This document shows, in pieces, positions 17,237 to 26,061 of a DNA stretch of 64,000 nt (positions are counted from its first letter, which is position 1; each line of letters starts with the position of its first letter). Under the pieces are notes generated by a model, which worked only from the letters and a program-made list of their open reading frames with translations, was not told where the DNA came from and ran no database searches. The position numbers and the translations under genes are program-made. The stretch spans positions 1-64,000 of the forward strand of contig NZ_JAQFWQ010000021.1 of assembly GCF_027706725.1 (NCBI RefSeq), written 5' to 3'. Source of the DNA: Nocardiopsis endophytica (GTDB lineage Bacteria; Actinomycetota; Actinomycetes; Streptosporangiales; Streptosporangiaceae).

Positions 17237-18460
17237 GTGCCCCAAAGCTGGCTCGACATCGCGCCGGACTCACCGTTCGGCCTGCACAACCTGCCCTACG
17301 GGGTGTTCAGCGAACCCGGCGGCCCCGGCCCGCGGGCGGGGGTGGCCGTCGGCACGCACGTGCTCGACCTGGGGGCGGCGGCCCGGGCGGCCGGGTCCCC
17401 GTTCGCCGACGCGGTCTCCGGCCCCTCCCTGGACGGCCTGCTGGCCGCCGGGCGGCCCGTGTGGGAGCAGGTGCGCGCCACCGTGCTGCGCTGGCTCACC
17501 GACCCCGCGCGCGAGGCGGACGTCCGCCCCCACCTCATCGGGCGCGACCGCGTGCGCATGCACATGCCCTTCACCGTCGGCGACTACGTCGACTTCTACT
17601 CCTCCGAGCACCACGCCACCAACGTCGGGCGCATCTTCCGGCCCGACTCCGAGCCCCTGACCCCCAACTGGAAGCACCTGCCCATCGGATACCACGGGCG
17701 CGCCGGGACGGTCGTCCCCTCGGGGGCGCCCGTCGTGCGCCCGTGCGGCCAGCGCAAGGGGCCGGACGACCCCGCCCCCGTCTTCGGTCCCTCGCGGCGC
17801 CTGGACATCGAGGCCGAGGTGGGGTTCGTGGTCGGCGCCCCGAGCCGGCGCGGCGCGCGCGTGCCCGTCGGCGGCTTCGCCGACCACGTGTTCGGGGTGT
17901 TCCTGGTCAACGACTGGTCCGCGCGCGACCTGCAGGCCTGGGAGTACGTCCCGCTGGGGCCGTTCCTGGGCAAGTCGTTCGCCACCTCGGTCTCCCCGTG
18001 GGTGGTGCCGCTGCAGGCGCTGGAGGCGGCGCGCGTCGAGCCCCCCGAGCGCGACCCGGAGCCGCTGGAGTACCTGCGCGACGCCAAGGACGAGCCGTGG
18101 GGGCTGGACCTGGCGCTGGAGGTGCGGATCAACGGGCACGTGGTCTCCCGCCCGCCGTTCGCCGAGATGTACTGGACCGCCGCCCAGCAGCTCGCGCACA
18201 TGACCGTCAACGGCGCCTCGGTGCGCACGGGCGACATGTTCGCCTCGGGCACCGTCAGCGGCCCCGTGCGGGGGCAGCGCGGGTGCCTGCTGGAGCTGAC
18301 GTGGGGCGGGAAGGAGCCCTTGAAGCTGCCCGACGGGTCCGAGCGCGCGTTCCTGGAGGACGGGGACACGGTCGCCATCAGCGCGACGGCGCCGGGCCCG
18401 GACGGGACGGTCATCGGGTTCGGCGAGGTGACCGGGAGCGTCCTGCCCGCCGAGGAGTGA
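17237..18460 (+). CDS. fahA: Fumarylacetoacetase
   Basis: 407 aa, GTG at 17237 behind CAGGAGG. It hydrolyses fumarylacetoacetate to fumarate and acetoacetate, the last step of the homogentisate pathway. FAH signatures are clear: VGDYVDFYSSEHHATNVG (metal Asp and catalytic His region), GYHGRAGTVV, the DIEAEVGFVV metal glutamates, VNDWSARDLQAWEYVPLGPF, and GDMFASGTVSG near the C-terminus. Length matches the eukaryotic-type enzyme (about 420 aa). A 14-bp hairpin follows 24 bases after the stop and closes the operon. Confidence 0.95.
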   Translation: MPQSWLDIAPDSPFGLHNLPYGVFSEPGGPGPRAGVAVGTHVLDLGAAARAAGSPFADAVSGPSLDGLLAAGRPVWEQVRATVLRWLTDPAREADVRPHLIGRDRVRMHMPFTVGDYVDFYSSEHHATNVGRIFRPDSEPLTPNWKHLPIGYHGRAGTVVPSGAPVVRPCGQRKGPDDPAPVFGPSRRLDIEAEVGFVVGAPSRRGARVPVGGFADHVFGVFLVNDWSARDLQAWEYVPLGPFLGKSFATSVSPWVVPLQALEAARVEPPERDPEPLEYLRDAKDEPWGLDLALEVRINGHVVSRPPFAEMYWTAAQQLAHMTVNGASVRTGDMFASGTVSGPVRGQRGCLLELTWGGKEPLKLPDGSERAFLEDGDTVAISATAPGPDGTVIGFGEVTGSVLPAEE

Positions 18461-18483
18461 TCCGCGGCGGACCGGTGCCGATC

Positions 18484-18520
18484 GGCCGGGCGCCGGACCG
18501 ATGAGTTCCGGCGCCCGGCC
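18484..18520. terminator. Terminator hairpin after fahA
   Basis: A perfect 14-bp inverted repeat (GGCCGGGCGCCGGA / TCCGGCGCCCGGCC) encloses a 9-base loop. It lies 24 bases after the fahA stop and marks the end of the homogentisate operon. Confidence 0.75.
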
Positions 18521-18576
18521 GGGTCCTATCCCTGAGCGCGCACACAGGGTGCGCACCGGCCCTTGAGGGGGACGGT

Positions 18577-19056
18577 ATGTCCAGCGACGGACTCACCACC
18601 TGCCTGTGGTTCAACGGGCGGGCACGAGAAGCGGCGGAGTTCTACACCTCGGTCTTCCCCGACTCCTCCATCGGGTCGGCCATCGCCCAGCCGGAGGGGC
18701 TGCCCTCGCCGCCCGCCGACGAGCTGCTCGTCGACTTCACGATCAGGGGCGAGAAGTTCGTCGCCCTGAACGGCGGCCCGGAGTTCACCTTCAACGAGGC
18801 GGTGTCCTTCCAGATCCACTGCGACGACCAGGACGAGGTCGACTACTACTGGGACCGGCTGACCGCCGACGGCGGCGAAGAGGGCCCCTGCGGCTGGCTC
18901 AAGGACAGGTTCGGCGTCTCCTGGCAGGTCATCCCCAAGGCGTTCCTGGAGATGATGGGCGACCCGGACACCGCGCGCGTGCAGCGCGTCACCGACGCGA
19001 TGATGAAGATGAAGAGGCTCGACATCGCGGAGCTGCAGAAGGCCTTCAACGGCTGA
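18577..19056 (+). CDS. VOC superfamily protein, PhnB/3-dmu-9_3-mt type
   Basis: 159 aa, ATG at 18577 with GAGGGGGA upstream. The start LTTCLWFNGRAREAAEFYTS and the central FTFNEAVSFQIHCDDQDEVDYYW with GPCGWLKDRFGVSWQVIP are the hallmarks of the PhnB-like (3-demethylubiquinone 3-methyltransferase-named) branch of the vicinal-oxygen-chelate fold. Despite that name, these proteins are not shown to be methyltransferases, and most have unknown ligands. It has its own transcription start region after the fahA terminator. Confidence 0.88.
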   Translation: MSSDGLTTCLWFNGRAREAAEFYTSVFPDSSIGSAIAQPEGLPSPPADELLVDFTIRGEKFVALNGGPEFTFNEAVSFQIHCDDQDEVDYYWDRLTADGGEEGPCGWLKDRFGVSWQVIPKAFLEMMGDPDTARVQRVTDAMMKMKRLDIAELQKAFNG

Positions 19057-19196
19057 CCAGCCGTCGGCCTCCCGCCGCCGCGCGCGGCGGCCCACAGGCG
19101 TCCACCCGCGCCCGCCCTCGACACACCGTCCCCGCCTGCCCGACAGTGGGAGTCAGGCCCGGTGGCGGGCACGGGACCAGGAACGGGGGCAGCGCG

Positions 19197-20228
19197 ATGG
19201 CGCCGACGATTCCCGACACCATGGACGCCTGGGTGGTCGACCGGCCGGGTCCCCTCTCCCAGCGGCCCCTGCACCCCGCGCGGCTGCCGGTGCCCGAGCC
19301 GGTCGGCCGCGAGTTGCTGGTGCGCATCGAGGCGTGCGCGGTGTGCCGGACCGACCTGCACCTGGCCGAGGGCGACCTGCTGCCGCGCCGCCCCAGCACG
19401 GTCCCCGGGCACGAGGCGGTGGGCCGGGTGGCCGCGTGGGGGCCGCACGCCCGGCCGCGCGAAGAAGGGGAGCGGGTCGGCATCGCCTGGCTGCGCGGGA
19501 CGTGCGGGCGGTGCCGGTACTGCGCGCGCGGGGCGGAGAACCTCTGCCCGTCGTCGCGGTACACCGGCTGGGACGCCGACGGCGGGTACGCCGAGTACGC
19601 GGTGGTCGACGACCGGTACGCCTACCGGCTGCCCGGCGACGCCGACCCGGTGGCGCTGGCGCCGCTGCTGTGCGCGGGCATCATCGGCTACCGCGCGCTG
19701 GAGCGGTCCGAGCCGCCCGACGGCGCGCGCGTGGGGATCTACGGCTTCGGCGCGTCGGCCCACCTGGCCGCGCAGGTGGCGGTCGCCAAAGGGGCGGCGG
19801 TGCACGTCGTGACCCGGTCCGCACGCGCGCGGCGGCTGGCCGCGGAGCTGGGGTGCGCGTCGGCGTCGCCCCCGGACGAGGGGCCGCCCGAGCTGCTGGA
19901 CTCGGCAGTCCTGTTCGCGCCCGCGGGGGAGCTGGTGCCCAAGGCGCTGGAGTCGCTGGACCGCGGGGGGACGCTGGCGGTGGCGGGGATCCACCTGTCG
20001 GACGTCCCGGCGCTCAACTACCAGGGGCACCTGTTCCAGGAGCGGACGCTGCGGAGCGTCACGGCGAACACGAGGGCGGACGGCAGGGCGTTCCTGGACT
20101 TCGCGATTGCCAACGGCATCCGGGTGGAGACCGAGCGGTACCCGATGTCGCGGGCGGACGAGGCGCTGGAGGCCTTGGCCGCGGGGGCGGTCACTGGAGC
20201 CGCCGTCCTGGTCCCCGGAGAGGGCTGA
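19197..20228 (+). CDS. Zinc-dependent alcohol dehydrogenase
   Basis: 343 aa, ATG at 19197. Medium-chain dehydrogenase/reductase: catalytic zinc ligands in ACAVCRTDLH and the PGHEAVG histidine-glutamate box, structural zinc cysteines in CGRCRYCARGAENLC, and a Rossmann domain with GIYGFGASAHLA. The nucleotide motif GxGxxA, instead of GxGGxG, is typical of the AdhA/AdhP-like zinc-binding alcohol dehydrogenases of actinobacteria. It would oxidise alcohols or reduce aldehydes with NAD(P)(H). Substrate unknown. It lies 140 bases after the VOC gene and may be separately transcribed. Confidence 0.88.
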   Translation: MAPTIPDTMDAWVVDRPGPLSQRPLHPARLPVPEPVGRELLVRIEACAVCRTDLHLAEGDLLPRRPSTVPGHEAVGRVAAWGPHARPREEGERVGIAWLRGTCGRCRYCARGAENLCPSSRYTGWDADGGYAEYAVVDDRYAYRLPGDADPVALAPLLCAGIIGYRALERSEPPDGARVGIYGFGASAHLAAQVAVAKGAAVHVVTRSARARRLAAELGCASASPPDEGPPELLDSAVLFAPAGELVPKALESLDRGGTLAVAGIHLSDVPALNYQGHLFQERTLRSVTANTRADGRAFLDFAIANGIRVETERYPMSRADEALEALAAGAVTGAAVLVPGEG

Positions 20229-20382
20229 GCCGAGAGGCGCGGCGCCGGGCCGCGCCGTGCGTACCACGGTGCGGGGCCGACGAACGGCGGGCGTTCCCGG
20301 CCGGATGACTCGGATGGTCCCCGCGGGGACGTCGTCCCACGGGCGGTGCGACCGCGGTTCCCCGTACGCCCCACACTCCATT

Positions 20383-20411
20383 TTGACATGTCACAGTGGA
20401 CGGTCTATTTT
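20383..20411 (+). promoter_or_regulatory. Consensus sigma-70-type promoter
   Basis: TTGACA (20383-20388), a 17-base spacer and TATTTT (20406-20411) lie 30 bases before the membrane protein start at 20441. This is the best-matching housekeeping promoter in the window. The local drop in GC supports it. Confidence 0.8.
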
Positions 20412-20440
20412 TCCGGGGTGCCGTCAGAGGAGTGTGGGGA

Positions 20441-20995
20441 ATGCGCGGACTGATCGGATTCCTGCCGTGGATCGCCTACGGCTTCGTCGCCACCGGCGAC
20501 GAGTGGCGGTGGGGCGGGCTCGTCGGCCTCGGGGCCGCCCTGGTCCTCATCGCCTGGGACCGGGCCCAGGGCCGGGGGTGGGACGAGACCCTGGTCGAGA
20601 CCACGGCCGCCGTCTTCTTCTCCCTCGTCGTCCTCTACTCGCTCCTGTGGCCCGACTCCGAGCTGCCCCGCTACGGGCCCGCCCTGCTGAACGCGGCCCT
20701 GGCGCTCATGGCCTGGGGGTCGCTGGCCCTGCGCACCCCCTTCACGCTCGGCATCGCCCGGACCATGGCGCCCGAGGAGGTCCACGGCACCGCCGCCTTC
20801 CGCGCCCTGAACACGGTGATCACCCGATTCTGGGCGGTGTGCTTCACCGCCGCCGCGGCCGCCCTGGCCGTCGTGCTCTACCTCGACCCGTACGCGACGG
20901 CGCTCGTCATCGCCATCAAGGCGGCCGCCTTCGCGGTCCCGGTCGTCTTCACCGTCCGGTACCCGAAGGCCGTGCGGCGGCGCCTGCACGCCTGA
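20441..20995 (+). CDS. Integral membrane protein of unknown function
   Basis: 184 aa, ATG at 20441 after AGAGGAGTGTGGGGA. About five hydrophobic segments are visible (roughly residues 3-17, 24-40, 52-68, 74-95, 126-145 and 150-170), with the charged WDRAQGRGWDETLVE between the second and third. The end PKAVRRRLHA is basic and cytoplasmic. I do not recognise a named family. Expression from the strong promoter 30 bases upstream suggests constitutive synthesis. Confidence 0.75.
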   Translation: MRGLIGFLPWIAYGFVATGDEWRWGGLVGLGAALVLIAWDRAQGRGWDETLVETTAAVFFSLVVLYSLLWPDSELPRYGPALLNAALALMAWGSLALRTPFTLGIARTMAPEEVHGTAAFRALNTVITRFWAVCFTAAAAALAVVLYLDPYATALVIAIKAAAFAVPVVFTVRYPKAVRRRLHA

Positions 20996-21122
20996 GGAGC
21001 GACAGGGCCGTGCCCCCGGTGTCGACCCGGTCCGCCCGCGGCCCCGTGCACTAGTCTCCGAGCTGTCAGCCGGAACGGTCCCGACACCGTCCAGGCGGCC
21101 CGCGATCGCTAGGAGACCGAGC

Positions 21123-22259
21123 ATGCCCGCTGAGATCCCCGCCCGCGCCGCCCGCGAGATGGCCGCCCTGCTGGGAGGGCGCCCCGAGGCCCTGGACGCC
21201 CTGGACGCGGTCGCACCCCGCACCGCCGACGCCATGGCCGCCGGGTTCGCCGACGTCCTCAGCGAGAGCGGCCTGGGGCGCGCCGAACGCGAGATCGCCA
21301 CCCTCGCCGCCCTGATCGCCCTCGGCGACACCGGGCCGCAGCTCGCCGTGCACACCGCCGCCGCGCGCAACGCCGGCGTCGACGACTCCGAGATCGCCCT
21401 GCTCGTGCACCACCTGGTGCCCTACGTCGGCTTCCCCCGGGTCCTCCAGGCGGTCGGGGCGATGGGCCTGACCCGTGTGCCGCCCGAGCACGACGTCGAC
21501 CTCGGCGACCACACCACCCGCGTCACCGACCGCCCGGCCGAAGGGGCGGAGCGGCGCGAGCCCCTCGTCCTGCTGCACGCGCTCGCCCTCGACCGGCGGA
21601 TGTGGAGCCGCGTCCTGGACCTGCTGCCCGCCGACCGCCGCGTCATCGTCCCCGACCTGCGGGGCCACGGCAGGGCCGCCGACGCCCCGCCGCCCTCCAC
21701 CCTCCACGGCCACGCCGGCGACCTGGCCGCCCTGCTCGACCGGCTGGAGGTGCCCGCCGCCCAGGTGGCCGGGCTGTCGCTGGGCGGGGCCGTCGCCCAG
21801 ACGTTCGCCCTCGACCACCCGGGGCGGGTGGCGCGCCTGGACCTGCTGGCCGCCGTCGCCGACCCGAAGGAGGCGTTCGAAGGGCGGGCCCGCAGCGGCG
21901 AGGCCGACGGCATGGCCGCGCAGATCGCCCCGACCCTGGCGCGCTGGTTCACCCCGGAGACGCTGGCGGAGAACCCCTGGGCCGTCCGGTACGCACGCGA
22001 CCGGATCGCGCGCATGGCACCGGCGGACTGGGCCGCGAACCTGCGCGCGCTGGCCACCGTGGACACCCGCGCCCGTCTGGCGGAGATCACCGCGCCGACC
22101 CGTGTCGTGGCGGGCGGAGCTGACCTGTCCGTCCCGGCCGACGAGGTGCGGACCATCGCCGACGACATCCCCGGGGCCGAGTACACGGTCATCCCCGGGG
22201 CGCCCCACATGATCGCCCTGCAGAACCCCGACGAGCTCGCGGCGGTCCTGGCGCGCTGA
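21123..22259 (+). CDS. Fusion of carboxymuconolactone-decarboxylase-like domain and alpha/beta hydrolase
   Basis: 378 aa, ATG at 21123 with AGGAGA upstream. Residues about 1-120 form a PcaC-like CMD domain (QLAVHTAAARNAGVDDSEIA, then LVPYVGFPRVLQAV). Residues 130-378 are an alpha/beta hydrolase with the nucleophile elbow GLSLGG, an oxyanion segment LLHALALDRRMW, and a terminal GAPHMIALQNP histidine. The known PcaL fusion of the protocatechuate pathway has the opposite order, hydrolase then CMD. A role in enol-lactone hydrolysis coupled to lactone decarboxylation is possible, but no other pca gene is near. Confidence 0.85.
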   Translation: MPAEIPARAAREMAALLGGRPEALDALDAVAPRTADAMAAGFADVLSESGLGRAEREIATLAALIALGDTGPQLAVHTAAARNAGVDDSEIALLVHHLVPYVGFPRVLQAVGAMGLTRVPPEHDVDLGDHTTRVTDRPAEGAERREPLVLLHALALDRRMWSRVLDLLPADRRVIVPDLRGHGRAADAPPPSTLHGHAGDLAALLDRLEVPAAQVAGLSLGGAVAQTFALDHPGRVARLDLLAAVADPKEAFEGRARSGEADGMAAQIAPTLARWFTPETLAENPWAVRYARDRIARMAPADWAANLRALATVDTRARLAEITAPTRVVAGGADLSVPADEVRTIADDIPGAEYTVIPGAPHMIALQNPDELAAVLAR

Positions 22260-22287
22260 CCGGCGGGCGTCCCCCCGGGGGTTCGGC

Positions 22288-23181
22288 GTGTCGGCCCGTC
22301 AGACCATCGGAACCGCGGGGTCTCCCGTGGTCCCCCTGGGAGCCGTCTGCGAACATGCGACCGTGGAGACGGGAGGCGAGCACGCGCGGCTGTGGACCGC
22401 CGCCGGGAGCGGGCAGGTCGAACTCCTCGCCGCCCGGTTCCGGCGCTTCGCCTTCGACCGGCACAGCCATGAACAGCTCTCCGTCGGCGTCATCGAGCAG
22501 GGCGCCGAAGGGCTGCACATGTCCGGCGGCACGGTCGTCATCCCGGCGGGGCAGCTCGTGGTCCTCAACCCCGGCCAGGTGCACACCGGCTTCGCGGCGG
22601 GCGACGCAGGCTGGCGGTACCGGATGTTCTACTTCGATACCGGCATGGTCGAGGAGCTGGCCCGAGAGCACCTGGGGACCGGCGACGTCTGGTTCCCCGA
22701 GACGGCCGTCTCCGATCCCGGGCTGTTCGCCCGGCTGCGCCGCGTCCACCGCGGGCAGGAGCGGGCCGCCGACGCCCTGACCGCCGAATCGCTGCTGCTC
22801 GGCGGCCTGGAGGCGGTGCTGCGCCGCCACGCGCGCAGCGGCCGGGCACACGGGGGCGCCCCGGGCCGGGACGTGCGGCGCGGCCCGGACCTGGCCCGCC
22901 AGGTCCTGCACGACCGGTGGACCGAGTCCGTCACCGTCGCCGAACTGAGCGCGGCGGCGGGGATGCCCCGCGCCTCGCTCATCGCCGCGTTCCGCGAGGC
23001 GTACGGCCTGCCGCCGCACGCCTACCTGCTGCGGCTGCGCGCCAACCGCGCCCGCCGCCTGCTGCTGTCCGGCCACCGCCCGGCCGAGGTCGCCGCCGCG
23101 ACGGGCTTCTCCGACCAGGCGCACCTGACACGGGTGTGCAAGCGCTACTTCGGCGTCACCCCCGGCGCCATGCGCGCCTGA
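22288..23181 (+). CDS. AraC-family transcriptional regulator with cupin sensor
   Basis: 297 aa from the GTG at 22288. An internal GTG at 22363 is an alternative that would remove 25 residues of weak conservation. The N-terminal half is an AraC-binding cupin (FDRHSHEQLSVGVIEQGAEG, then IPAGQLVVLNPGQVHTG). The C-terminal half has two helix-turn-helices: VTVAELSAAAGMPRASLIAAF and PAEVAAATGFSDQAHLTRVC, followed by KRYFGVTPGAMR, the family signature. It probably binds a small ligand and activates a neighbouring gene. The CMD-hydrolase directly upstream is the nearest candidate. Confidence 0.9.
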   Translation: MSARQTIGTAGSPVVPLGAVCEHATVETGGEHARLWTAAGSGQVELLAARFRRFAFDRHSHEQLSVGVIEQGAEGLHMSGGTVVIPAGQLVVLNPGQVHTGFAAGDAGWRYRMFYFDTGMVEELAREHLGTGDVWFPETAVSDPGLFARLRRVHRGQERAADALTAESLLLGGLEAVLRRHARSGRAHGGAPGRDVRRGPDLARQVLHDRWTESVTVAELSAAAGMPRASLIAAFREAYGLPPHAYLLRLRANRARRLLLSGHRPAEVAAATGFSDQAHLTRVCKRYFGVTPGAMRA

Positions 23182-23202
23182 GGAGGGCCGGGCCGCCCCC
23201 CT

Positions 23203-23272
23203 CGGCGATGATCTCGACAGAAGTGCTGCCATTCCGGCGGTTTTGACAGCACCCTTGTCGAGATCATCGCCG
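23203..23272. repeat. Palindromic intergenic repeat family A, full copy
   Basis: The arms CGGCGATGATCTCGACA (23203-23219) and its exact complement (23256-23272) give a 17-bp perfect stem. Pairing continues imperfectly through GTGCTG/CAGCAC, leaving a loop around ATTCCGGCGG. The right arm recurs at 50-90. The core GATCTCG is shared with the palindrome at 42914-42977, suggesting one family of mobile or structural intergenic elements. It could also end transcription of the AraC gene. Confidence 0.7.
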
Positions 23273-23457
23273 CGCAGGGGCATACCGGGCCGACGGCCGC
23301 AACGAGCGCGGGCGACCACGCACCCACCCGGCCGCGCCGCCCACCCGGACCGCGAGGGGCCGGACGGACGGCAGGCAGGGCCGGGGAACCGCCAGGCTCT
23401 GGCCGTCGCCGCCCCGCACCCCGGCCACCCGCCGCCCGGCCGGGGCCCTGAAGCGGG

Positions 23458-23684
23458 GTACCTGCCCAGCCGCCCGCTCTCACGCCAAAAACGCAGAACT
23501 TCAGACCGGCCCGGACGCCGAGGTGAGGGAGTTCGTGCGCTCCCGGGAGGCCGTCAAGGGCCGCCGGGGGGCCTACCGGGTGCTCAAGCGCAAGCTGGTG
23601 CGGCAGGTGTTCCGGGCCATGCGCGCCGACAAGGCCGCGCGCACGGCCCGCGAGCAACAAGCACTCTCGTTGGCCGCTTGACAT
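23458..23684 (+). pseudogene. Coding remnant, possibly the 3' end of a transposase gene
   Basis: One frame reads without a stop from about 23458 to a TGA at 23682-23684. It gives a strongly basic, helical C-terminus such as VREFVRSREAVKGRRGAYRV and LKRKLVRQVFRAMRADKAAR, then QQALSLAA. No start codon with a ribosome site is evident, and the upstream part is Pro/Gln-rich and does not look coding. The basic helical tail resembles the ends of some transposases, but I cannot name the family. It may be the leftover of an inserted element. Confidence 0.3.
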
Positions 23685-23896
23685 AGAAGCGTCAACGCGG
23701 AGCACCTCCGTATATCCGCGCCTTCTCAAAGCGAAGACGTAGGGGGGGCCGTCCGGGCCCCGATGCCCCCTTCGTCGCGACTTTCGTTCAAGACCGGTGA
23801 CGCCCGGCTCCGCCACCATGCTCGGCGGGCGTGCCCCCCAGGAGCCGGAGGGGCGGACACGGCCGAGAGCACCGATGGACGGGAGGCGGCGGAGCG

Positions 23897-25384
23897 ATGC
23901 TGTGGGCGTTGGCGGTGGCCCCGCTGGCCGTGGCGCTGGGAACCATCACCTGGCTGCGCCGCCCCGCGCACTGGGCGGCGGCCGCGGGCGTCGCGGTGGC
24001 CGCGGCGGCCGTGTGGGCGGTGCCGGACTTCGCGCTGCCCGCCGGCACGCTGGGGACCAGCGCCGCCGAGGCCGCACTCCTCGTCCTCAACGCGGCCGCG
24101 GTCATGGTGCCAGGGGTGTACCTGAGCCAGGTGCTCACCCGGCGCGGGGTGCACCGGTCGCTGCAGGCGTGGGTGAGAGCCCTCCCCCTCCCGGGACCGG
24201 CGAAGGCCGCCCTGGTCGTGGCCGGGATCGCGCCCACCGTCGAAGCGCTCACCGGGTTCGGGGTGTCCCTGCTGGTCACCGTGCCCGTGCTGCTCGCCCT
24301 GGCGCCGCCGCCGACCGCGCTGCGCCAGGCCATGCTCGGCATGAACATCATGCCGTGGGGGACGCTGGGCCTGGCCACCGTCATCGGCGCCGCCCTGGTC
24401 GGGGAACCGGCGTCCACCCTGGGGGCCGCCTCGGCGGTCACCAGCGCCCTGGTCTTCCCGCTGGTCACCGTGTGGGCGGCGCTGCTGGCCCGCCCCCGGC
24501 GGCGCGTGCGCGCCGCGGCGGTCGCGGCGGCGGCCGGTGCGACGCTGTCGGGGGCGCTGCTGGTGCTCAACCACCTCGGGGTGGTCCAGCCGGCGGGGGT
24601 GCTGGCCGGGCTGGCGACCACGGCCGCCGGGCTCGCCGTGTGCGCCGCGCTCCGGCTCCGGACCGGCGGTGGCGAAGGGGCCGCGGCCCTGCTGCCGCCG
24701 CGCGACGTCGTGTACGCCTACGGGCTCGTCCTCGGCGGCATCGCCCTCGCGCGGGCGGCGACGGCCGCCGGAGTGCCGCCCCTCGCCCTCCAGGTGGGAG
24801 GCGTGGAGTTCGCGCTCCTGTCGTCGCCGGGGCCGCCGCTGCTGCTGGGCGCCCTGCTCTTGGACCGGGGGAGGCCGCACCGCGCGGACGCCCGGGCCGC
24901 GCTGGTGCGCGTCGGGCGGCCCCTGGCTGCGCTGTCCGGATTCGTCGTGCTCAGCAGGGTGATGGCCGACAGCGGCATGGCCGGCGCCCTGGGCAGTGCG
25001 GTCGCCGGAGCGCCCGCGCCCGCCGTCGTGCTCGCCGTCCCGGCGCTCGGCATGCTCAGCGGCTTCGTCACGGGGTCGAACGTCGGCGGGAACGCGCTGA
25101 TGATGCCGCTGCAGGAGCGCCTGGCCCAGGGGGTGCCCGGCCTGGAGGCCTGGGGCGCGGCCCTGCAGAACAGCGCGGCGGGCCACGCGGTGTTCACGGC
25201 GCTGCCGATGATCATGCTGGTCCTCGCGGTGGCGGGGGAGCGGGCCGAAGGGCGGGGAGACGGGCCGGACGGCGGGAGGGACGCGGTCCGCGAGCACGAC
25301 CTGCTGCGCTTCGGCCTGCGGGCGGCGGCCGCGGTCTACGCCGCGCTCGCGCTGACGGCGGCCGCGCTGGCCGCCTTCGGGTGA
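23897..25384 (+). CDS. L-lactate/glycolate permease (LctP family)
   Basis: 495 aa, ATG at 23897 after GGCGGAG. Hydrophobic throughout, with about 12-14 membrane segments. The LctP signatures are present: EALTGFGVSLLVTVPVLLAL in the first half and GFVTGSNVGGNALMMPLQ in the second, both lining the substrate path in this family of lactate/glycolate:proton symporters. It is slightly shorter than E. coli LctP (551 aa). No lactate dehydrogenase or regulator is adjacent, so the substrate could be another 2-hydroxy acid. Convergent with the small export protein, with 35 bases between the stops. Confidence 0.88.
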   Translation: MLWALAVAPLAVALGTITWLRRPAHWAAAAGVAVAAAAVWAVPDFALPAGTLGTSAAEAALLVLNAAAVMVPGVYLSQVLTRRGVHRSLQAWVRALPLPGPAKAALVVAGIAPTVEALTGFGVSLLVTVPVLLALAPPPTALRQAMLGMNIMPWGTLGLATVIGAALVGEPASTLGAASAVTSALVFPLVTVWAALLARPRRRVRAAAVAAAAGATLSGALLVLNHLGVVQPAGVLAGLATTAAGLAVCAALRLRTGGGEGAAALLPPRDVVYAYGLVLGGIALARAATAAGVPPLALQVGGVEFALLSSPGPPLLLGALLLDRGRPHRADARAALVRVGRPLAALSGFVVLSRVMADSGMAGALGSAVAGAPAPAVVLAVPALGMLSGFVTGSNVGGNALMMPLQERLAQGVPGLEAWGAALQNSAAGHAVFTALPMIMLVLAVAGERAEGRGDGPDGGRDAVREHDLLRFGLRAAAAVYAALALTAAALAAFG

Positions 25385-25419
25385 CCGGCCCCGGCGGCCC
25401 TCGCCGCGCACGTCGGGGC

Positions 25420-25893
25420 TCAGCCGGCGAACGTGACGCCGACGGCGGCGAGGCCGCCCAGCGCGACTCCCCAGAGGATGATCGAGACCGTCTGCCAGAA
25501 GATCACCGCGTTGCGGGACGCGCCGAAGGAGACGGTGGCCGCCGAGGTGATCTGGCTCGGCAGGGCCAGCGGGCCCAGAAGGGCCACCCCGGCGACGCCG
25601 AAGCGGTCGAAGCGCTGCTTGAGCTTCGCGCGGCGGGGCGAGAGCGGCCGGTCGGGGCGGGAACCGCGCACCCGGGAGCGGATCCCGTGGGACGTGTAGA
25701 CCGCCACCAGCATCGAGGCCACGTTCCCGAGGATGGCCGCAGGGATGGCGACCACCGGCGGGAGGCCGGCCACGACGCCGATCACCGAGCCCGTGTACGA
25801 CTCGATGAAGGGGATCACGCCCAGTCCGATCACCGCGATCCACTGCACCGCGGGCGGGAGGGAGTCGGTGAAGGCCTGGAGCTCTGCGTACAT
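25420..25893 (-). CDS. Small multidrug-export family membrane protein
   Basis: 157 aa, ATG at 25893 with GAGAGG upstream. About four to five membrane segments, with IAVIGLGVIPFIESYTGSVI and the conserved FGVAGVALLGPLALPSQITS, match the Sm_multidrug_ex (PF06695) family, which resembles DedA-like transporters. The cytoplasmic loop RSRPDRPLSPRRAKLKQRFD is basic. Export of drugs is a family name rather than a shown role. It is divergent from the two-component system at 26205, and a perfect palindrome at 26062-26081 lies in the shared promoter region. Confidence 0.82.
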   Translation of the reverse strand: MYAELQAFTDSLPPAVQWIAVIGLGVIPFIESYTGSVIGVVAGLPPVVAIPAAILGNVASMLVAVYTSHGIRSRVRGSRPDRPLSPRRAKLKQRFDRFGVAGVALLGPLALPSQITSAATVSFGASRNAVIFWQTVSIILWGVALGGLAAVGVTFAG

Positions 25894-26061
25894 CGGTGGC
25901 GCCTCTCTCATTCGCTGGGGTGCGCGTCCGGCCGCCGAAAGCGGCCGCACGGCGCCGAGTCGGGGACGCGGTACCGGGGCGGCGCCGCGTGCAGAGCCAC
26001 AGTCGCCCATCGGGGCGGTCGCTGTGCAGTGCGATTTCGTCAGCTCTTCTCCCTGATGTTC

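Larger units (their letters stand above)
23182..23896. other. 715-bp intergenic region with palindrome and coding remnant
   Basis: No intact gene is seen between the AraC gene and the lactate permease. The stretch contains the repeat-family-A palindrome (23203-23272) and a degenerate coding remnant near 23458-23681. Just after the remnant, at 23683-23715, base composition drops (TTGACATAGAAGCGTCAACG), which contains a TTGACA and could be part of a promoter for the permease. Confidence 0.55.
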
